A stretch of 64,000 bases of DNA from Bradyrhizobium diazoefficiens (lineage in GTDB: Bacteria; Pseudomonadota; Alphaproteobacteria; Rhizobiales; Xanthobacteraceae): the NCBI RefSeq assembly GCF_018131015.1, contig NZ_JAFCJJ010000011.1, positions 62,001-126,000 of the forward strand, written 5' to 3'. The position numbers and the translations under genes were made by a program. Within the stretch, counting starts at the first letter, position 1. Each line of letters opens with the position of its first letter. Positions 35,593-43,867 of the stretch are shown here, piece by piece. The notes beneath the pieces are model-generated. The model made no database searches, was not told the origin of the DNA, and was given only the letters and a program-made list of their open reading frames with translations.

Positions 35593-37217
35593 GCCGCCTC
35601 CTCCCGCCGCATCCAGTCTTTAAGGATGGCGGCTGCCTGCGCCTGGTCGAGGCGCACGATCTGCTCCAGCCGCTTCTGCGGCGTGCGCTGCATCTTGCCT
35701 TCGAGGTCTTCGACCAGGTTGAGCTCGGCCTCTTCGCCGTCGGGCAGAAGCCCGGCCGCGGCCGCGGCCTCGAGCTGGGCAGCCTCTGCTGCCTCAACCT
35801 GCTCCTGATGCGCACGGTGGGTGAGGATGCTGTTGACCGCGGGCCGAAGCCCGAACCAGACCAGCATCGAGGCAACCGCCAGGATCGTCACGGCGTTGAT
35901 GACGCTGCCCAGCTGCTTGTTGATCATCTCGACGAAGCTGATCGGCGGCACCGGCGCCAGGTCGCGCGAACCTTCCACGAAGTCGACTGCGGTCACCTGG
36001 ATCTGGTCGCCACGCGTCTTGTCCAGTCCGCCGGCGGTCGCCGCGAGTTGGCTGATCTCGGCGAGCTTGCTGTCGACGATGGCCTGGTTGCTCTTGTCGC
36101 CGAGATCGGAGACGAGGCGCGCGCGGTTGACCAGCACGGCGATGAACAGTTTCTTGACCGCATAGCCGTCGCTCACCGTCGTCGTGGTCTTGGACGACAC
36201 CTCGTAGTTGGTGACGTCCTCGCGGCGGGTCTTGTCCTCGTTGGAGCTCTTGCCGCCGCCGGAATTCACCTTCTCTTCAGGAAGATTCTGCTGCACCGTG
36301 GTCGGCGTCGAGCGGTCGGCGTTCTGCGAGGATTCCTTCTCGCGCACGTTCCGGACGGAACGCTCGGCGCGGCTCTCCGGATCGTAGACCGTCTCGTTGA
36401 TCTGCCGCTTGTCGGTGGAGAGCTGCGGGGCGACGCTCACCTCGAAATTGTCCAGGCCGAGATAAGGCGTCAGTGCCTTGCGGATGTTCTCCTGCACCAT
36501 TCCGCCGACCGTCTTCTGCAGGCTCGCCATCTTGGTCGGCGCGGCGCTGGCTTCATCCTCCTCGGCAAGCAGCATCGAACCGTCGGCGTCGAGCACCGTC
36601 ACCTTGTCGCGCGTCATGCCGGGAATGGCGGCGGCGACGAGATGGCGGATCGATTGCGCCGTGCGCGCCTCGATCGCACCATCGGTGCGCAGCACGACGG
36701 AGGCCGATGGCGGCTGCTGGGTGGCGCGGAACGAGCCGCGCACCGGCATGACGATGTGCACCCGCGCCGCCTTGACGCCCTTCATGAGCTGGACGGTGCG
36801 CGCGATCTCGCCTTCGAGCGCGCGGAGCTTGGTGACCTCCTGCATGAACGAGGTCAGGCCGAGCGAGCCGATCTTGTCGAACAGCTCGTAGCCGGAATTG
36901 GCGCTGGTCGGCAGCCCCTTCTCGGCCAGCAGCATCCGCGCCTGCATGGTCTGGCTCGGGCGCACCGAGACGGCGTCGCCGGCCGCGTTGACGTCGAAAT
37001 TGATGTTCTGCTCGCGCAGCGCCGCGCCGATGCGCGTCACGTCTTCCCGGGTGAGGCCGGTATAGAGCGTCTCGAACTCCGGGCGGCTCAGATAATAGGC
37101 CCCTCCGACCACGGTGACGAGGACGGCAAAGCCGATCAAGCCCAAGGCCATCAGGCGTCGCGGACCAAGTTCCAGCAGATTGTTGAGCAGCTGCTGTAGC
37201 TGCGCGCGACTGAGCAT
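35589..37217 (-). CDS. fliF: MS-ring protein FliF
   Basis: A 542-residue protein with two membrane segments (about 22-43 and 432-452) flanking the periplasmic ring domains (YSRPEFETLYTGLTREDVTRI-like opening, SANSGYELFDKIGSLGLTSF and KAARVHIVMP are family landmarks). The C-terminal cytoplasmic tail (RLEQIVRLDQAQAAAILKDWM) binds FliG. The start at 37217 has GAGG upstream; an ATG 11 codons earlier is less likely. First gene of fliF-fliH-motB-motC-motD-transglycosylase. Confidence 0.96.
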   Translation of the reverse strand: MLSRAQLQQLLNNLLELGPRRLMALGLIGFAVLVTVVGGAYYLSRPEFETLYTGLTREDVTRIGAALREQNINFDVNAAGDAVSVRPSQTMQARMLLAEKGLPTSANSGYELFDKIGSLGLTSFMQEVTKLRALEGEIARTVQLMKGVKAARVHIVMPVRGSFRATQQPPSASVVLRTDGAIEARTAQSIRHLVAAAIPGMTRDKVTVLDADGSMLLAEEDEASAAPTKMASLQKTVGGMVQENIRKALTPYLGLDNFEVSVAPQLSTDKRQINETVYDPESRAERSVRNVREKESSQNADRSTPTTVQQNLPEEKVNSGGGKSSNEDKTRREDVTNYEVSSKTTTTVSDGYAVKKLFIAVLVNRARLVSDLGDKSNQAIVDSKLAEISQLAATAGGLDKTRGDQIQVTAVDFVEGSRDLAPVPPISFVEMINKQLGSVINAVTILAVASMLVWFGLRPAVNSILTHRAHQEQVEAAEAAQLEAAAAAGLLPDGEEAELNLVEDLEGKMQRTPQKRLEQIVRLDQAQAAAILKDWMRREEAA

Positions 37218-37267
37218 GTGACCTCGTACCAATGCGAACGTGATGGACACTCCGCTGCGAACCTTGC

Positions 37268-37289
37268 CTGAAGGTTGCGCGGATACACA
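37268..37289 (-). promoter_or_regulatory. Weak LafR-box-like sequence before fliF
   Basis: The minus strand reads TGTGTATCCGC then GCAACCTTCAG. Only the second half fits the RCAAGCTTNGC pattern of the other boxes, and an AACCTT-N5-AAGGTT inverted repeat (37260-37276) overlaps it. It is 51 bases before the fliF start. Confidence 0.25.
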
Positions 37290-37463
37290 AAACCCTCAGT
37301 CCGCGTGCGGGACGTTGCCGTTTTGCATGAGATCGGAAACGGCCAGGCAAGCTGCGGCTCGAGCCGACGACGGCAGCCGGCGATACCCCCGCAGCGGCCC
37401 GTCAGGGCCGGACAACAGCAGATGGCGACGTCCGGAGACGCCACCCTGGGCCGGTCACGCCAG

Positions 37464-37492
37464 GACCGTGCTCCCCCCGGGGAAGCACGGTC
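37464..37492 (-). terminator. Hairpin after flagellin gene 1
   Basis: GACCGTGC and GCACGGTC pair, with further C/G pairs inside, just downstream of the first flagellin stop codon (37511, minus strand). A T-run does not follow on the minus strand, so it may act as a 3' stabiliser as much as a terminator. Confidence 0.65.
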
Positions 37493-37510
37493 TTTGTCGA
37501 TGCGTCAGGC

Positions 37511-38434
37511 TTACTTGAACAGCGACAGGATGCTCTGACTGTTCTGGTTCGCGATCGAGAGCGCCTGGATGCCGAGCTGCTGCTGGGTCTGGAGCGCCGA
37601 CAGGCGGGTCGATTCCGCGTTCATGTCGGCGTCGACGAGTTGGCTGACGCCGCGGGTCACCGAGTCCATCAGGGTCTTGACGAAGTCGGAGTTGTTCGAG
37701 ATGCGGTTCTTGATGGCGCCGAGGTCGGCGGCGGACTGGCTGACCGTGTTGAGCGCGCTGGTGACCTGGCCGATCAGCTTGTCGAGCGTGGTCTGGTCGG
37801 TCGTCGAGTCGGTCAGCGCGCTGATGTCGATGGTGTCGACCGATACGCTGGTCGCCGCGCTGACCTGGTCGAGGAAGCCGGTGGGGGTCGCGCCGCCGGT
37901 GTAGAGCGAGTAGTTGGCGACCGTCACCTGGATATAGTTGATCGTCGGCGTGCCGCCGATGCGCGAAAATGACGAGATCAGGTTGACGGTGCTCGGCGTG
38001 GCCGTATTCGTGCTCAGCCAGTTGACGCCGTTGAAGGTCGCCGACTTGGCGGTATTCTTCATGTCCTGCTGGATCTGGGTGATTTCGGCCTGGATCTTGT
38101 TGCGATCGATGCCGGCGGTCTTGGCTTCGACCAGCAGCGCCTGGAGCTTGGTCAGGCCGGAATTGCCGTCGCTGCCGACGGTCGCGGTCAGCGCGGTATA
38201 TTCGGTGTCGACGGTCGCGGCCGACAGGCCGAGCGAGTCGGAGACGGCGGAGAGCGCGGCGTTGTCGGCGCGCATCGAGGTCGCGATCGACCAGTAGGCC
38301 GAGTTGTCCGAAGCGGTCGCGACGCGGAAGCCGCTCGAGATGCGGTTTTCGGTCGTCTGCAGGCTGTTGCTGACGGACCGCAGCGTCTGGAGCGCGGTCA
38401 TGGCCGCGGTATTGGTGAGCAGGCTGGAAGACAT
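37511..38434 (-). CDS. lafA: Flagellin 1 (lateral type)
   Basis: A 307-residue flagellin. The N-terminal D0/D1 (MSSSLLTNTAAMTALQTLRS, then NRISSGFRVATASDNSAYWS) and the C-terminal D0 (STRLSALQTQQQLGIQALSI, ending QSILSLFK) are conserved; the middle (about 165-225) differs from its two neighbours. The size of about 300 residues fits the thin lateral flagellins of Bradyrhizobium. The symbol is given by analogy. The start at 38434 is 21 codons inside a longer frame, chosen because flagellins begin this way. The gene has its own leader, promoter region and 3' hairpin. Confidence 0.95.
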   Translation of the reverse strand: MSSSLLTNTAAMTALQTLRSVSNSLQTTENRISSGFRVATASDNSAYWSIATSMRADNAALSAVSDSLGLSAATVDTEYTALTATVGSDGNSGLTKLQALLVEAKTAGIDRNKIQAEITQIQQDMKNTAKSATFNGVNWLSTNTATPSTVNLISSFSRIGGTPTINYIQVTVANYSLYTGGATPTGFLDQVSAATSVSVDTIDISALTDSTTDQTTLDKLIGQVTSALNTVSQSAADLGAIKNRISNNSDFVKTLMDSVTRGVSQLVDADMNAESTRLSALQTQQQLGIQALSIANQNSQSILSLFK

Positions 38435-38473
38435 ATGTGACGTCCCTGTGAAAGCCGATTGAGTTCTTATTTC

Positions 38474-38525
38474 GGGGACATACCGGGTTTGCACCGGTAC
38501 GGCAGGGCGGCATCATGCCTTTGGG
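38474..38525 (-). promoter_or_regulatory. Conserved flagellin leader element, copy 1
   Basis: A 52-base block in the 5' untranslated region, 40-91 bases upstream of the ATG, nearly identical in all three flagellin genes. In the mRNA it holds TACCGG-N7-CCGGTA (6-bp stem, 7-base loop) and GGCA-TGA-TGCC upstream of it. A second conserved block, read as YACGRCRGGTTGG in the mRNA, is at 38547-38562. Confidence 0.7.
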
Positions 38526-38577
38526 CAGCCGGAAAAGCGGCGAAGGGCCCAACCCGTCGTGACGGCGACCCTAGTGC

Positions 38578-38599
38578 GCGAAGTTTGTGCGAGGCTTGT
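38578..38599 (-). promoter_or_regulatory. Candidate LafR box of flagellin 1
   Basis: Minus-strand tandem 11-mers ACAAGCCTCGC and ACAAACTTCGC, followed after 3 bases by CTAGGGTC. It lies 144 bases before the ATG, so a leader of about 110-130 nt follows. Confidence 0.6.
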
Positions 38600-38700
38600 G
38601 GCTGTGTGACCGGGCTGCGACAGGCGCAAGCCGAGTCGAGGCCCCTGATCGAGGCGTCAGGAGCCGGTCAAGGCGCGCGCGGCGCACGCCGAAATGGAAA

Positions 38701-38730
38701 GGGGCCGCGATTCTCGCGAAGCGCGGCCCC
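38701..38730 (-). terminator. Intrinsic terminator after flagellin gene 2
   Basis: GGGGCCGCG and CGCGGCCCC form a 9-bp stem; on the minus strand it is followed by TTTCC. It is 22 bases after the flagellin 2 stop codon. Confidence 0.8.
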
Positions 38731-38751
38731 TCCCCGGTCGTGATTCGAGGC

Positions 38752-39681
38752 TTAGCGGAACAGCGACAGGATGGACTGGCTGTTCTGGTTCGCGATCGAG
38801 AGCGCCTGGACGCCGAGCTGCTGCTGCGTCTGGAGCGCCGACAGGCGGGTCGATTCCGCGTTCATGTCGGCGTCGACGAGCTGGCCGATACCGCGGGTCA
38901 CCGAATCGATCAGAGTCTTGACGAACTCCGAGTTGTTCGAGATGCGGTTCTTGATGGCGCCGAGGTTGGCGGCGGCCTGGCTGACCGAGTTGAGCGCGCC
39001 GGTCACCTGCGTGATGTAGGTGTCGAGCGTGGCCATGTCCGTCGTGCCGTCGGTCAGCGCGGCGATGGTCATGTTGTTGACCGACACGCTGGTGGTGGCG
39101 CTGACAGTGTCGAGGTAGCCGCTGGGCGTGGCTGCGACCGTGTTGTTGTAGAGCGAGAAGCTGGTCGGCACCACCGTGATCGCGCTGATGGTGGGCGTGC
39201 CACCGACGCGCGAGAAAGCCGACACCAGTTGAGTCGACGTCGGCGTGGAGCTGGTGGCGCTGATCCAGTTCACACCGTTGAAGGTCGCCGCGTTGGCGGT
39301 GTTCTTCATGTCCTGCTGGATCTGGGTGATTTCCGACTGGATCTTGTTGCGGTCGATGCCGGCGGTCTTGGCTTCGACCAGCAGCGCCTGCAGCTTGGTC
39401 AGGCCGGAATTGCCGTCGCTGCCGATCACGGCGGTCAGCGCGGTGTATTCGGTGTCGACGGTCGCGGCCGACAGACCGAGCGAATCGGAGACGGCGGAGA
39501 GCGCGGCGTTGTCGGCGCGCATCGAGGTCGCGATCGACCAGTAGGCGGCGTTGTCCGAAGCGGTCGCGACACGCATGCCGGTCGAGATCCGGTTCTGCGT
39601 GACGGAGAGGCTGCTGCTGACAGACCGGAGGGTCTGCAGGGCGGTCATGGCGGCGGAGTTGGTCAGAAGGCTGGAAGCCAT
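38752..39681 (-). CDS. lafA: Flagellin 2 (lateral type)
   Basis: A 309-residue flagellin, very similar to flagellins 1 and 3 at both ends (MASSLLTNSAAMTALQTLRS; end QSILSLFR) but different in the middle, where NGVNWISATSSTPTSTQLVS replaces the corresponding stretch. Start 39681 has a GGGACATC segment upstream in the GGGAC position. It carries its own leader block, LafR-type box and terminator, so each flagellin appears to be transcribed separately. Confidence 0.95.
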   Translation of the reverse strand: MASSLLTNSAAMTALQTLRSVSSSLSVTQNRISTGMRVATASDNAAYWSIATSMRADNAALSAVSDSLGLSAATVDTEYTALTAVIGSDGNSGLTKLQALLVEAKTAGIDRNKIQSEITQIQQDMKNTANAATFNGVNWISATSSTPTSTQLVSAFSRVGGTPTISAITVVPTSFSLYNNTVAATPSGYLDTVSATTSVSVNNMTIAALTDGTTDMATLDTYITQVTGALNSVSQAAANLGAIKNRISNNSEFVKTLIDSVTRGIGQLVDADMNAESTRLSALQTQQQLGVQALSIANQNSQSILSLFR

Positions 39682-39714
39682 TTTTGATGTCCCATTGGAA
39701 GATTGAGTTTTGTG

Positions 39715-39766
39715 GGGGACATACCGGACTTGCACCGGCACGGCAGGGCGGCGTCATGCCTTTGGG
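39715..39766 (-). promoter_or_regulatory. Conserved flagellin leader element, copy 2
   Basis: Copy of the 52-base leader block, 34-85 bases before the ATG. In the mRNA the stem reads TGCCGG-N7-CCGGTA: one A-U pair of copies 1 and 3 has become G-U, which keeps pairing in RNA but not in DNA. The short GGCA-TGA-TGCC stem is weakened here. Confidence 0.7.
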
Positions 39767-39831
39767 CCGCGGAAAAACCGCTCACGGGCCTAAACCTGCA
39801 GCCCAACCTGTCGTAGCGGAGACCCTAGCGG

Positions 39832-39853
39832 GCTAAGCTTGTGCGAGGCTTGT
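39832..39853 (-). promoter_or_regulatory. Candidate LafR box of flagellin 2
   Basis: Minus-strand tandem 11-mers ACAAGCCTCGC and ACAAGCTTAGC (9 of 11 identical to each other), followed after 3 bases by CTAGGGTC. It is the clearest box in the window, 151 bases before the ATG. Confidence 0.62.
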
Positions 39854-39918
39854 GGCTCTGTGTCCTGGCTGCAACAGTCAGCCGGGATCGTGGCGTGCGG
39901 CCAGCGTCACGCCAAAGA

Positions 39919-39954
39919 CAAAAAAAGGCCGCGCTTCGCGAGAAGCGCGGCCCC
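39919..39954 (-). terminator. Intrinsic terminator after flagellin gene 3
   Basis: GGCCGCGCTT and AAGCGCGGCC form a 10-bp stem with a 6-base loop; the minus strand continues with seven T residues. This is a textbook Rho-independent terminator 16 bases after the stop codon. Confidence 0.92.
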
Positions 39955-39969
39955 TTGGATGTTCGAAGC

Positions 39970-40881
39970 TTAGCGGAACAGCGACAGGATCGACTGGCTG
40001 TTGTTGTTGGCGATCGAGAGCGCCTGGATGCCGAGCTGCTGCTGGGTCTGGAGAGCCGACAGGCGGGTCGATTCCGCGTTCATGTCGGCGTCGACCAGCT
40101 GACCGATACCGCGGGTCACCGAGTCCATCAGCGTCTTCACGAACTCAGTGTTGTTCGAGATACGGTTCTTGACGGCGCCGAGGTCGGCGGCGGCGGACGA
40201 CACCGAGTTGATCGCGGCGGTGACCGCCGAGATGTAGGTGTCGAGCGTGGCCATGTCCGTCGTGGAGTCGGTCAGCGAGCTGATGTCCATGTTGTCGACC
40301 GACACGCCCGAGGTCGCCGTGTCCAGGAAGCCGCCCTGGGAGCTGGTGTACAGCGAGTAGTTGGACATGGTCAGGGTGATCGACGCGGTGGTCGGCGTGG
40401 AGCCGACGCGCGAATACGACGACACGAGGTCGAAGGTCGCCGGCGTCGCCGTGGTCGTGCTCAGCCAGTTGACGCCGTTGAAGGTCGCCGAGCTGGCGGT
40501 GTTCTTCATGTCGGCCTGGATCTGGGTGACTTCCGACTGGATCTTGGAGCGGTCGATACCGGCGGTCTTGGCTTCGACCAGCAGCGACTGCAGCTTGGTC
40601 AGGCCGGAGTTGCCGTCGCTGCCCAGAACCGAGGTGAGCGCGGTGTATTCGGTGTCGACGGTCGCGGCCGACAGACCGAGCGAGTCGGAGACGGCGGAGA
40701 GCGCGGCGTTATCGGCGCGCATCGAGGTCGCGATCGACCAGTAAGCGGCGTTATCGGAAGCGGTAGCCACGCGCATGCCGGTCGAGATCCGGTTCTGCGT
40801 GGTGGAGAGGGCCGCGCTCGTGGTACGGAGCGTCTGGAGCGCGGTCATAGCGGTAGAGTTCGTAAGCAGGCTGCTCGACAT
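39970..40881 (-). CDS. lafA: Flagellin 3 (lateral type)
   Basis: A 303-residue flagellin with the same conserved ends (MSSSLLTNSTAMTALQTLRT; QSILSLFR) and a distinct centre (SSYSRVGSTPTTASITLTMS). It is first of the three in the direction of transcription. Upstream lie the conserved leader and a degenerate version of the 11-mer repeat pair. The clean terminator isolates it from flagellin 2. Confidence 0.95.
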   Translation of the reverse strand: MSSSLLTNSTAMTALQTLRTTSAALSTTQNRISTGMRVATASDNAAYWSIATSMRADNAALSAVSDSLGLSAATVDTEYTALTSVLGSDGNSGLTKLQSLLVEAKTAGIDRSKIQSEVTQIQADMKNTASSATFNGVNWLSTTTATPATFDLVSSYSRVGSTPTTASITLTMSNYSLYTSSQGGFLDTATSGVSVDNMDISSLTDSTTDMATLDTYISAVTAAINSVSSAAADLGAVKNRISNNTEFVKTLMDSVTRGIGQLVDADMNAESTRLSALQTQQQLGIQALSIANNNSQSILSLFR

Positions 40882-40920
40882 TGGGATGTCCCTTTTTGTG
40901 TACGCGATACATTTTCACTT

Positions 40921-40972
40921 GGGGACATACCGGGCTTTCACCGGTACGGAGGGGCGGCATCATGCCTTTGGA
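40921..40972 (-). promoter_or_regulatory. Conserved flagellin leader element, copy 3
   Basis: Copy of the 52-base block, 40-91 bases before the ATG. The stem is TACCGG-N7-CCGGTA with loop TGAAAGC, and GGCA-TGA-TGCC is intact. The second conserved block (ACGGCGGGTTGGAC in the mRNA) lies at about 40988-41002. Confidence 0.7.
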
Positions 40973-41018
40973 CTGATATGGGTGGGGTCCAACCCGCCGT
41001 GGACGCTTACGTAACACG

Positions 41019-41051
41019 GCAAATCTTGCTTGCAGATTAAGGCAGGCTTGA
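41019..41051 (-). promoter_or_regulatory. Degenerate LafR-box candidate of flagellin 3
   Basis: On the minus strand TCAAGCCTGCC and GCAAGATTTGC each match the 11-mer pattern at about 8 positions, but they are separated by one further 11-base unit instead of being adjacent. Spacing of whole 11-mers keeps them on the same helix face. Confidence 0.35.
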
Positions 41052-41128
41052 ATTTCGTCGAAATAGATGGAGGTCCCCGGTTACGCTTCGGTAACCAAGA
41101 CAGCGCCCCCCGGATCGCTCCAGCTTCG

Positions 41129-41869
41129 CTAGGAGAACGACCGGACCAGTCCCGAGGCCAGCAGATTCCAGCCGTCGATCAGGACGAAAAACAGCATCTT
41201 GAACGGCAGCGCCAGAATCGTCGGCGGCATCATCATCATGCCCATCGACATGGTGAGCGTCGCGACGATCATGTCGATGACCAGGAACGGCAGGATGATG
41301 AGGAAGCCGATCTCGAACGAGCGCCTGAGCTCCGAGATCATGAAGGCCGGGATGATGACACGCATGTCGATGCGCTTGTCGTCGAACTTCTTGCGGAAGC
41401 TCTCCGCGGCGAGCGCCTCGAAGGTCTGCAGATCCTTGTCGCGGACATGGGCCAGCATGAACTCGCGGAACGGATCGGTGATCCGCAGATAGGCCTCGCC
41501 CTCCGAGATCTCGTTCTTCATCAGCGGCTCCACGCCGGTTTCCCAGGCGCGGTCGAAGGTCGGGGCCATGACGTAGAATGTCATGAACAGCGCCAGGCTG
41601 ATCAGCACGAGGTTTGCCGGCGTGGTCTGGAGGCCGAGGCCTGAGCGCAGGAACGACAGCGCGACGGCGAAGCGCGTGAAGCTCGTCACCATGATGAGCA
41701 GCCCCGGCGCCACCGACAGCACCGTGATCAGCGCCATCAGCTGGATGATGCGGCCGCTGGTCGAGCCGTTTCCGGGCGGCAGCAGCGAGTTCAGGTCCGG
41801 AATCTGGGCGAACGCGATCTCGGGCAGCACCGCCAGCAGCAGCGCCAGGAGCAGGACTTTCACTCTCAC
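41129..41869 (-). CDS. fliP: Flagellar export gate protein FliP
   Basis: A 246-residue protein with a cleavable-type signal (residues 1-21, ending AFA) and four membrane segments; RIIQLMALITVLSVAPGLL, LSFLRSGLGLQTTPANLVL and MGMMMMPPTILALPFKMLFF are the family hallmarks. It forms the pentameric pore of the export gate. The start is GTG at 41869, overlapping the fliL stop; a second GTG two codons later is possible. Last gene of the flgB operon. Confidence 0.97.
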   Translation of the reverse strand: MRVKVLLLALLLAVLPEIAFAQIPDLNSLLPPGNGSTSGRIIQLMALITVLSVAPGLLIMVTSFTRFAVALSFLRSGLGLQTTPANLVLISLALFMTFYVMAPTFDRAWETGVEPLMKNEISEGEAYLRITDPFREFMLAHVRDKDLQTFEALAAESFRKKFDDKRIDMRVIIPAFMISELRRSFEIGFLIILPFLVIDMIVATLTMSMGMMMMPPTILALPFKMLFFVLIDGWNLLASGLVRSFS

Positions 41870-42309
41870 TGGATCACCAACGTCTCAATGATCAATTCAC
41901 GAACCTTTCCCGAGGAGCGAACGCTGGCGCGTTCGGACAGGTCGTCGCGCAGATGCTGTAGCCCGCGCGCGCCCTCGAACTGCGCGGCCGTGGCCGACCG
42001 CAGATAGATGACGATGTCCTCGCTGATATGCGCAGCCAGGATGCCGGCGTCCTCTTCGCTGATGCCGTCGAACACCATGGAGGCTTCGACACGGGCCCAG
42101 TTGTTGGCGGGTGCCGCGAGATTGGTCACGATCGGGGACAGCTTCCTGAGCCGCGCGCTGCCCGCATAGCTCGACGCGATCGGCGGCGCGGGGGCGTTCT
42201 TCTTCGCGTCGGCGATGCGCTCGGCGCTCGCGAACAGCTGCAGGCCCGCGAGGGCGCCGACGCCGATCGCAACCAGCGTCAAGGCCAGCAGGGCGGCGAT
42301 CAGGCGCAT
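41866..42309 (-). CDS. fliL: Stator-associated protein FliL
   Basis: A 147-residue protein with an N-terminal membrane anchor (about 5-27) and a periplasmic FliL domain (VEASMVFDGISEEDAGILAA and a C-terminal LRDDLSERASVRSSGKVRELI). FliL encircles the stator in other bacteria. Overlaps fliP by 4 bases. The Gly-rich linker typical of FliL is short. Confidence 0.9.
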   Translation of the reverse strand: MRLIAALLALTLVAIGVGALAGLQLFASAERIADAKKNAPAPPIASSYAGSARLRKLSPIVTNLAAPANNWARVEASMVFDGISEEDAGILAAHISEDIVIYLRSATAAQFEGARGLQHLRDDLSERASVRSSGKVRELIIETLVIQ

Positions 42310-42351
42310 GGTGCTCCCCTCTCCCGCGACACGGCCAGATATGTGCGAGCC

Positions 42352-43047
42352 TTAGAACGGCGCCACGGCGTCATAGACCCGATGCCCCCATCCTGGCTGC
42401 TGTACGTCCGACAGATTTCCGCGACCACCATAGGACACGCGCGCCTCGGCGATCTTTTCGTAGGAGATGGTATTGCCGCGCGAGATGTCGCGCGGACGCA
42501 CGATGCCCCCGACGTTGAGGACGCGCATCTCGGTGTTGACCTTGAATTCCTGCGAGCCGCTGATCATCATGTTGCCGTTCGGCAGCACGTCGGTCACGAT
42601 GGCCGCGATCGAGAGCTTGATGTCCTCGGTGCGGTCGATCTGGCCATTGCCCTTCACCTGGGTGTTGGCGCTGAGGTTGGCGGTGGTGCTGCCCTTGTCG
42701 CTCCAGCCGGCGACGTCCATCAGCCAGTCGAGACCGAACTTGATCTGGGAATCGCGCGAGCGGTCGGTCTTGTTGTCGAGCTTCGCCTTGTCCTGCATCG
42801 AGATGATCACGGTGACGACGTCGCCGACGCGACGGGCGCGCGGGTCGCGGTAGAGATCGGTGCCGTCGTCCCAGGTCGAGCGATAGCTGACGGGCGTACG
42901 CATGCGCGGCGTCACCGGAATGGGATCGGCCTGCGTCCTCACGCCGCTGCCGACGGGCGACATTTGCGGGCCGGTCAGGATCTCGGCCGGATCGTGGCCG
43001 CATCCGGTGAGGACGAGGAGCGACAGGATGAGGATCGACTTCTTCAT
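42352..43047 (-). CDS. flgH: L-ring protein FlgH
   Basis: A 231-residue lipoprotein with lipobox LVLTGCG (Cys16). The DLYRDPRARRVGDVVTVIIS and GNGQIDRTEDIKLSIAAIVT segments are FlgH signatures. It forms the outer-membrane L ring around the rod. It starts directly next to the motE stop codon with no spacer. Confidence 0.96.
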   Translation of the reverse strand: MKKSILILSLLVLTGCGHDPAEILTGPQMSPVGSGVRTQADPIPVTPRMRTPVSYRSTWDDGTDLYRDPRARRVGDVVTVIISMQDKAKLDNKTDRSRDSQIKFGLDWLMDVAGWSDKGSTTANLSANTQVKGNGQIDRTEDIKLSIAAIVTDVLPNGNMMISGSQEFKVNTEMRVLNVGGIVRPRDISRGNTISYEKIAEARVSYGGRGNLSDVQQPGWGHRVYDAVAPF

Positions 43048-43800
43048 CTACTTGGTCTTTCCATCACGCATTCCGCCGAGCAGGTCGGCGAGGCGCGATG
43101 CGCGCGCTGTATCCATCTCGTTGAAGATCGCGCTCGAACTGCGCGGGCTGAGCTTTGCCAGCACGGCGGCGGCGGTTTCGTCCGACATTCCGGCGATCTG
43201 GACGGCGGCCGCTTCCGGCTTCATGCGCGAATAGATTTCGACCATGCTCGCCTCGGCCTTCTTCAGGAACTCGTCGCGCAGCGCCATCCACTTCTCGTAT
43301 TCGGCGCGCTTGGCCTCGACCTCCGCGATCCGCTCGCGGAGCTCGTTTTCGGCCTTTGCCAACTCCTTGAGCTGCCAGGCCAGCCTGGCGTCGACGGCCG
43401 GGTCGGTCACGCTGCTGCAGAACAGGGCGACCTCGTTCTCCACGGGCGCGACCGCCTGGGGCGGCACGGGCTTTGGCGGAGCCGTAGTACTACCGGGCTT
43501 TGCCGGACGGCTGGCTGCCGGCGCCGGCGGAGGCGTCTCGGATGCCGGAACCGCACCAGTGATCCCGGTACCGGCCTCCTCGGCCGCCCACGCGGTCGTG
43601 CCGGCGGCCTGAGCGACGGGAACCGGCATCGCCGGCGTGCGCGGCTTCTGAGGTCCGGCCGCGCGGTCGCGGGCGAAGGAGAGAAGGTTGAGCGGCTTCG
43701 ATGACTTCGCCTGCTCGAGCGCAAGCGCCGGCGCGCGGCTCGTCAGCACGAGCATCGCGAGCAGGAGGAAGAGTTGCGCTTTGTGATTCAGCTTCAGCAT
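43048..43800 (-). CDS. motE: MotC chaperone MotE
   Basis: A 250-residue exported protein: signal peptide (about 1-27), a Pro/Ala-rich region (60-110), a coiled coil (WQLKELAKAENELRERIAEV) and a C-terminal MgtE-N-like domain (ARMKPEAAAVQIAGMSDETA in part). MotE of Sinorhizobium is the periplasmic chaperone that folds and stabilises MotC. The motC gene is in the fliF operon. Confidence 0.88.
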   Translation of the reverse strand: MLKLNHKAQLFLLLAMLVLTSRAPALALEQAKSSKPLNLLSFARDRAAGPQKPRTPAMPVPVAQAAGTTAWAAEEAGTGITGAVPASETPPPAPAASRPAKPGSTTAPPKPVPPQAVAPVENEVALFCSSVTDPAVDARLAWQLKELAKAENELRERIAEVEAKRAEYEKWMALRDEFLKKAEASMVEIYSRMKPEAAAVQIAGMSDETAAAVLAKLSPRSSSAIFNEMDTARASRLADLLGGMRDGKTK

Positions 43801-43867
43801 CGGGCCGTGTTCGAACCTCAGTCGAGATCACAGCAATGCGCGAACAAGCTTGCACGACGCTTGTGCG

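Noticed and set aside
37268-37289. A full LafR box before fliF
   Set aside because: Only the second 11-mer fits; the first half has three matching bases. Kept as a low-confidence site and left out of the consensus.
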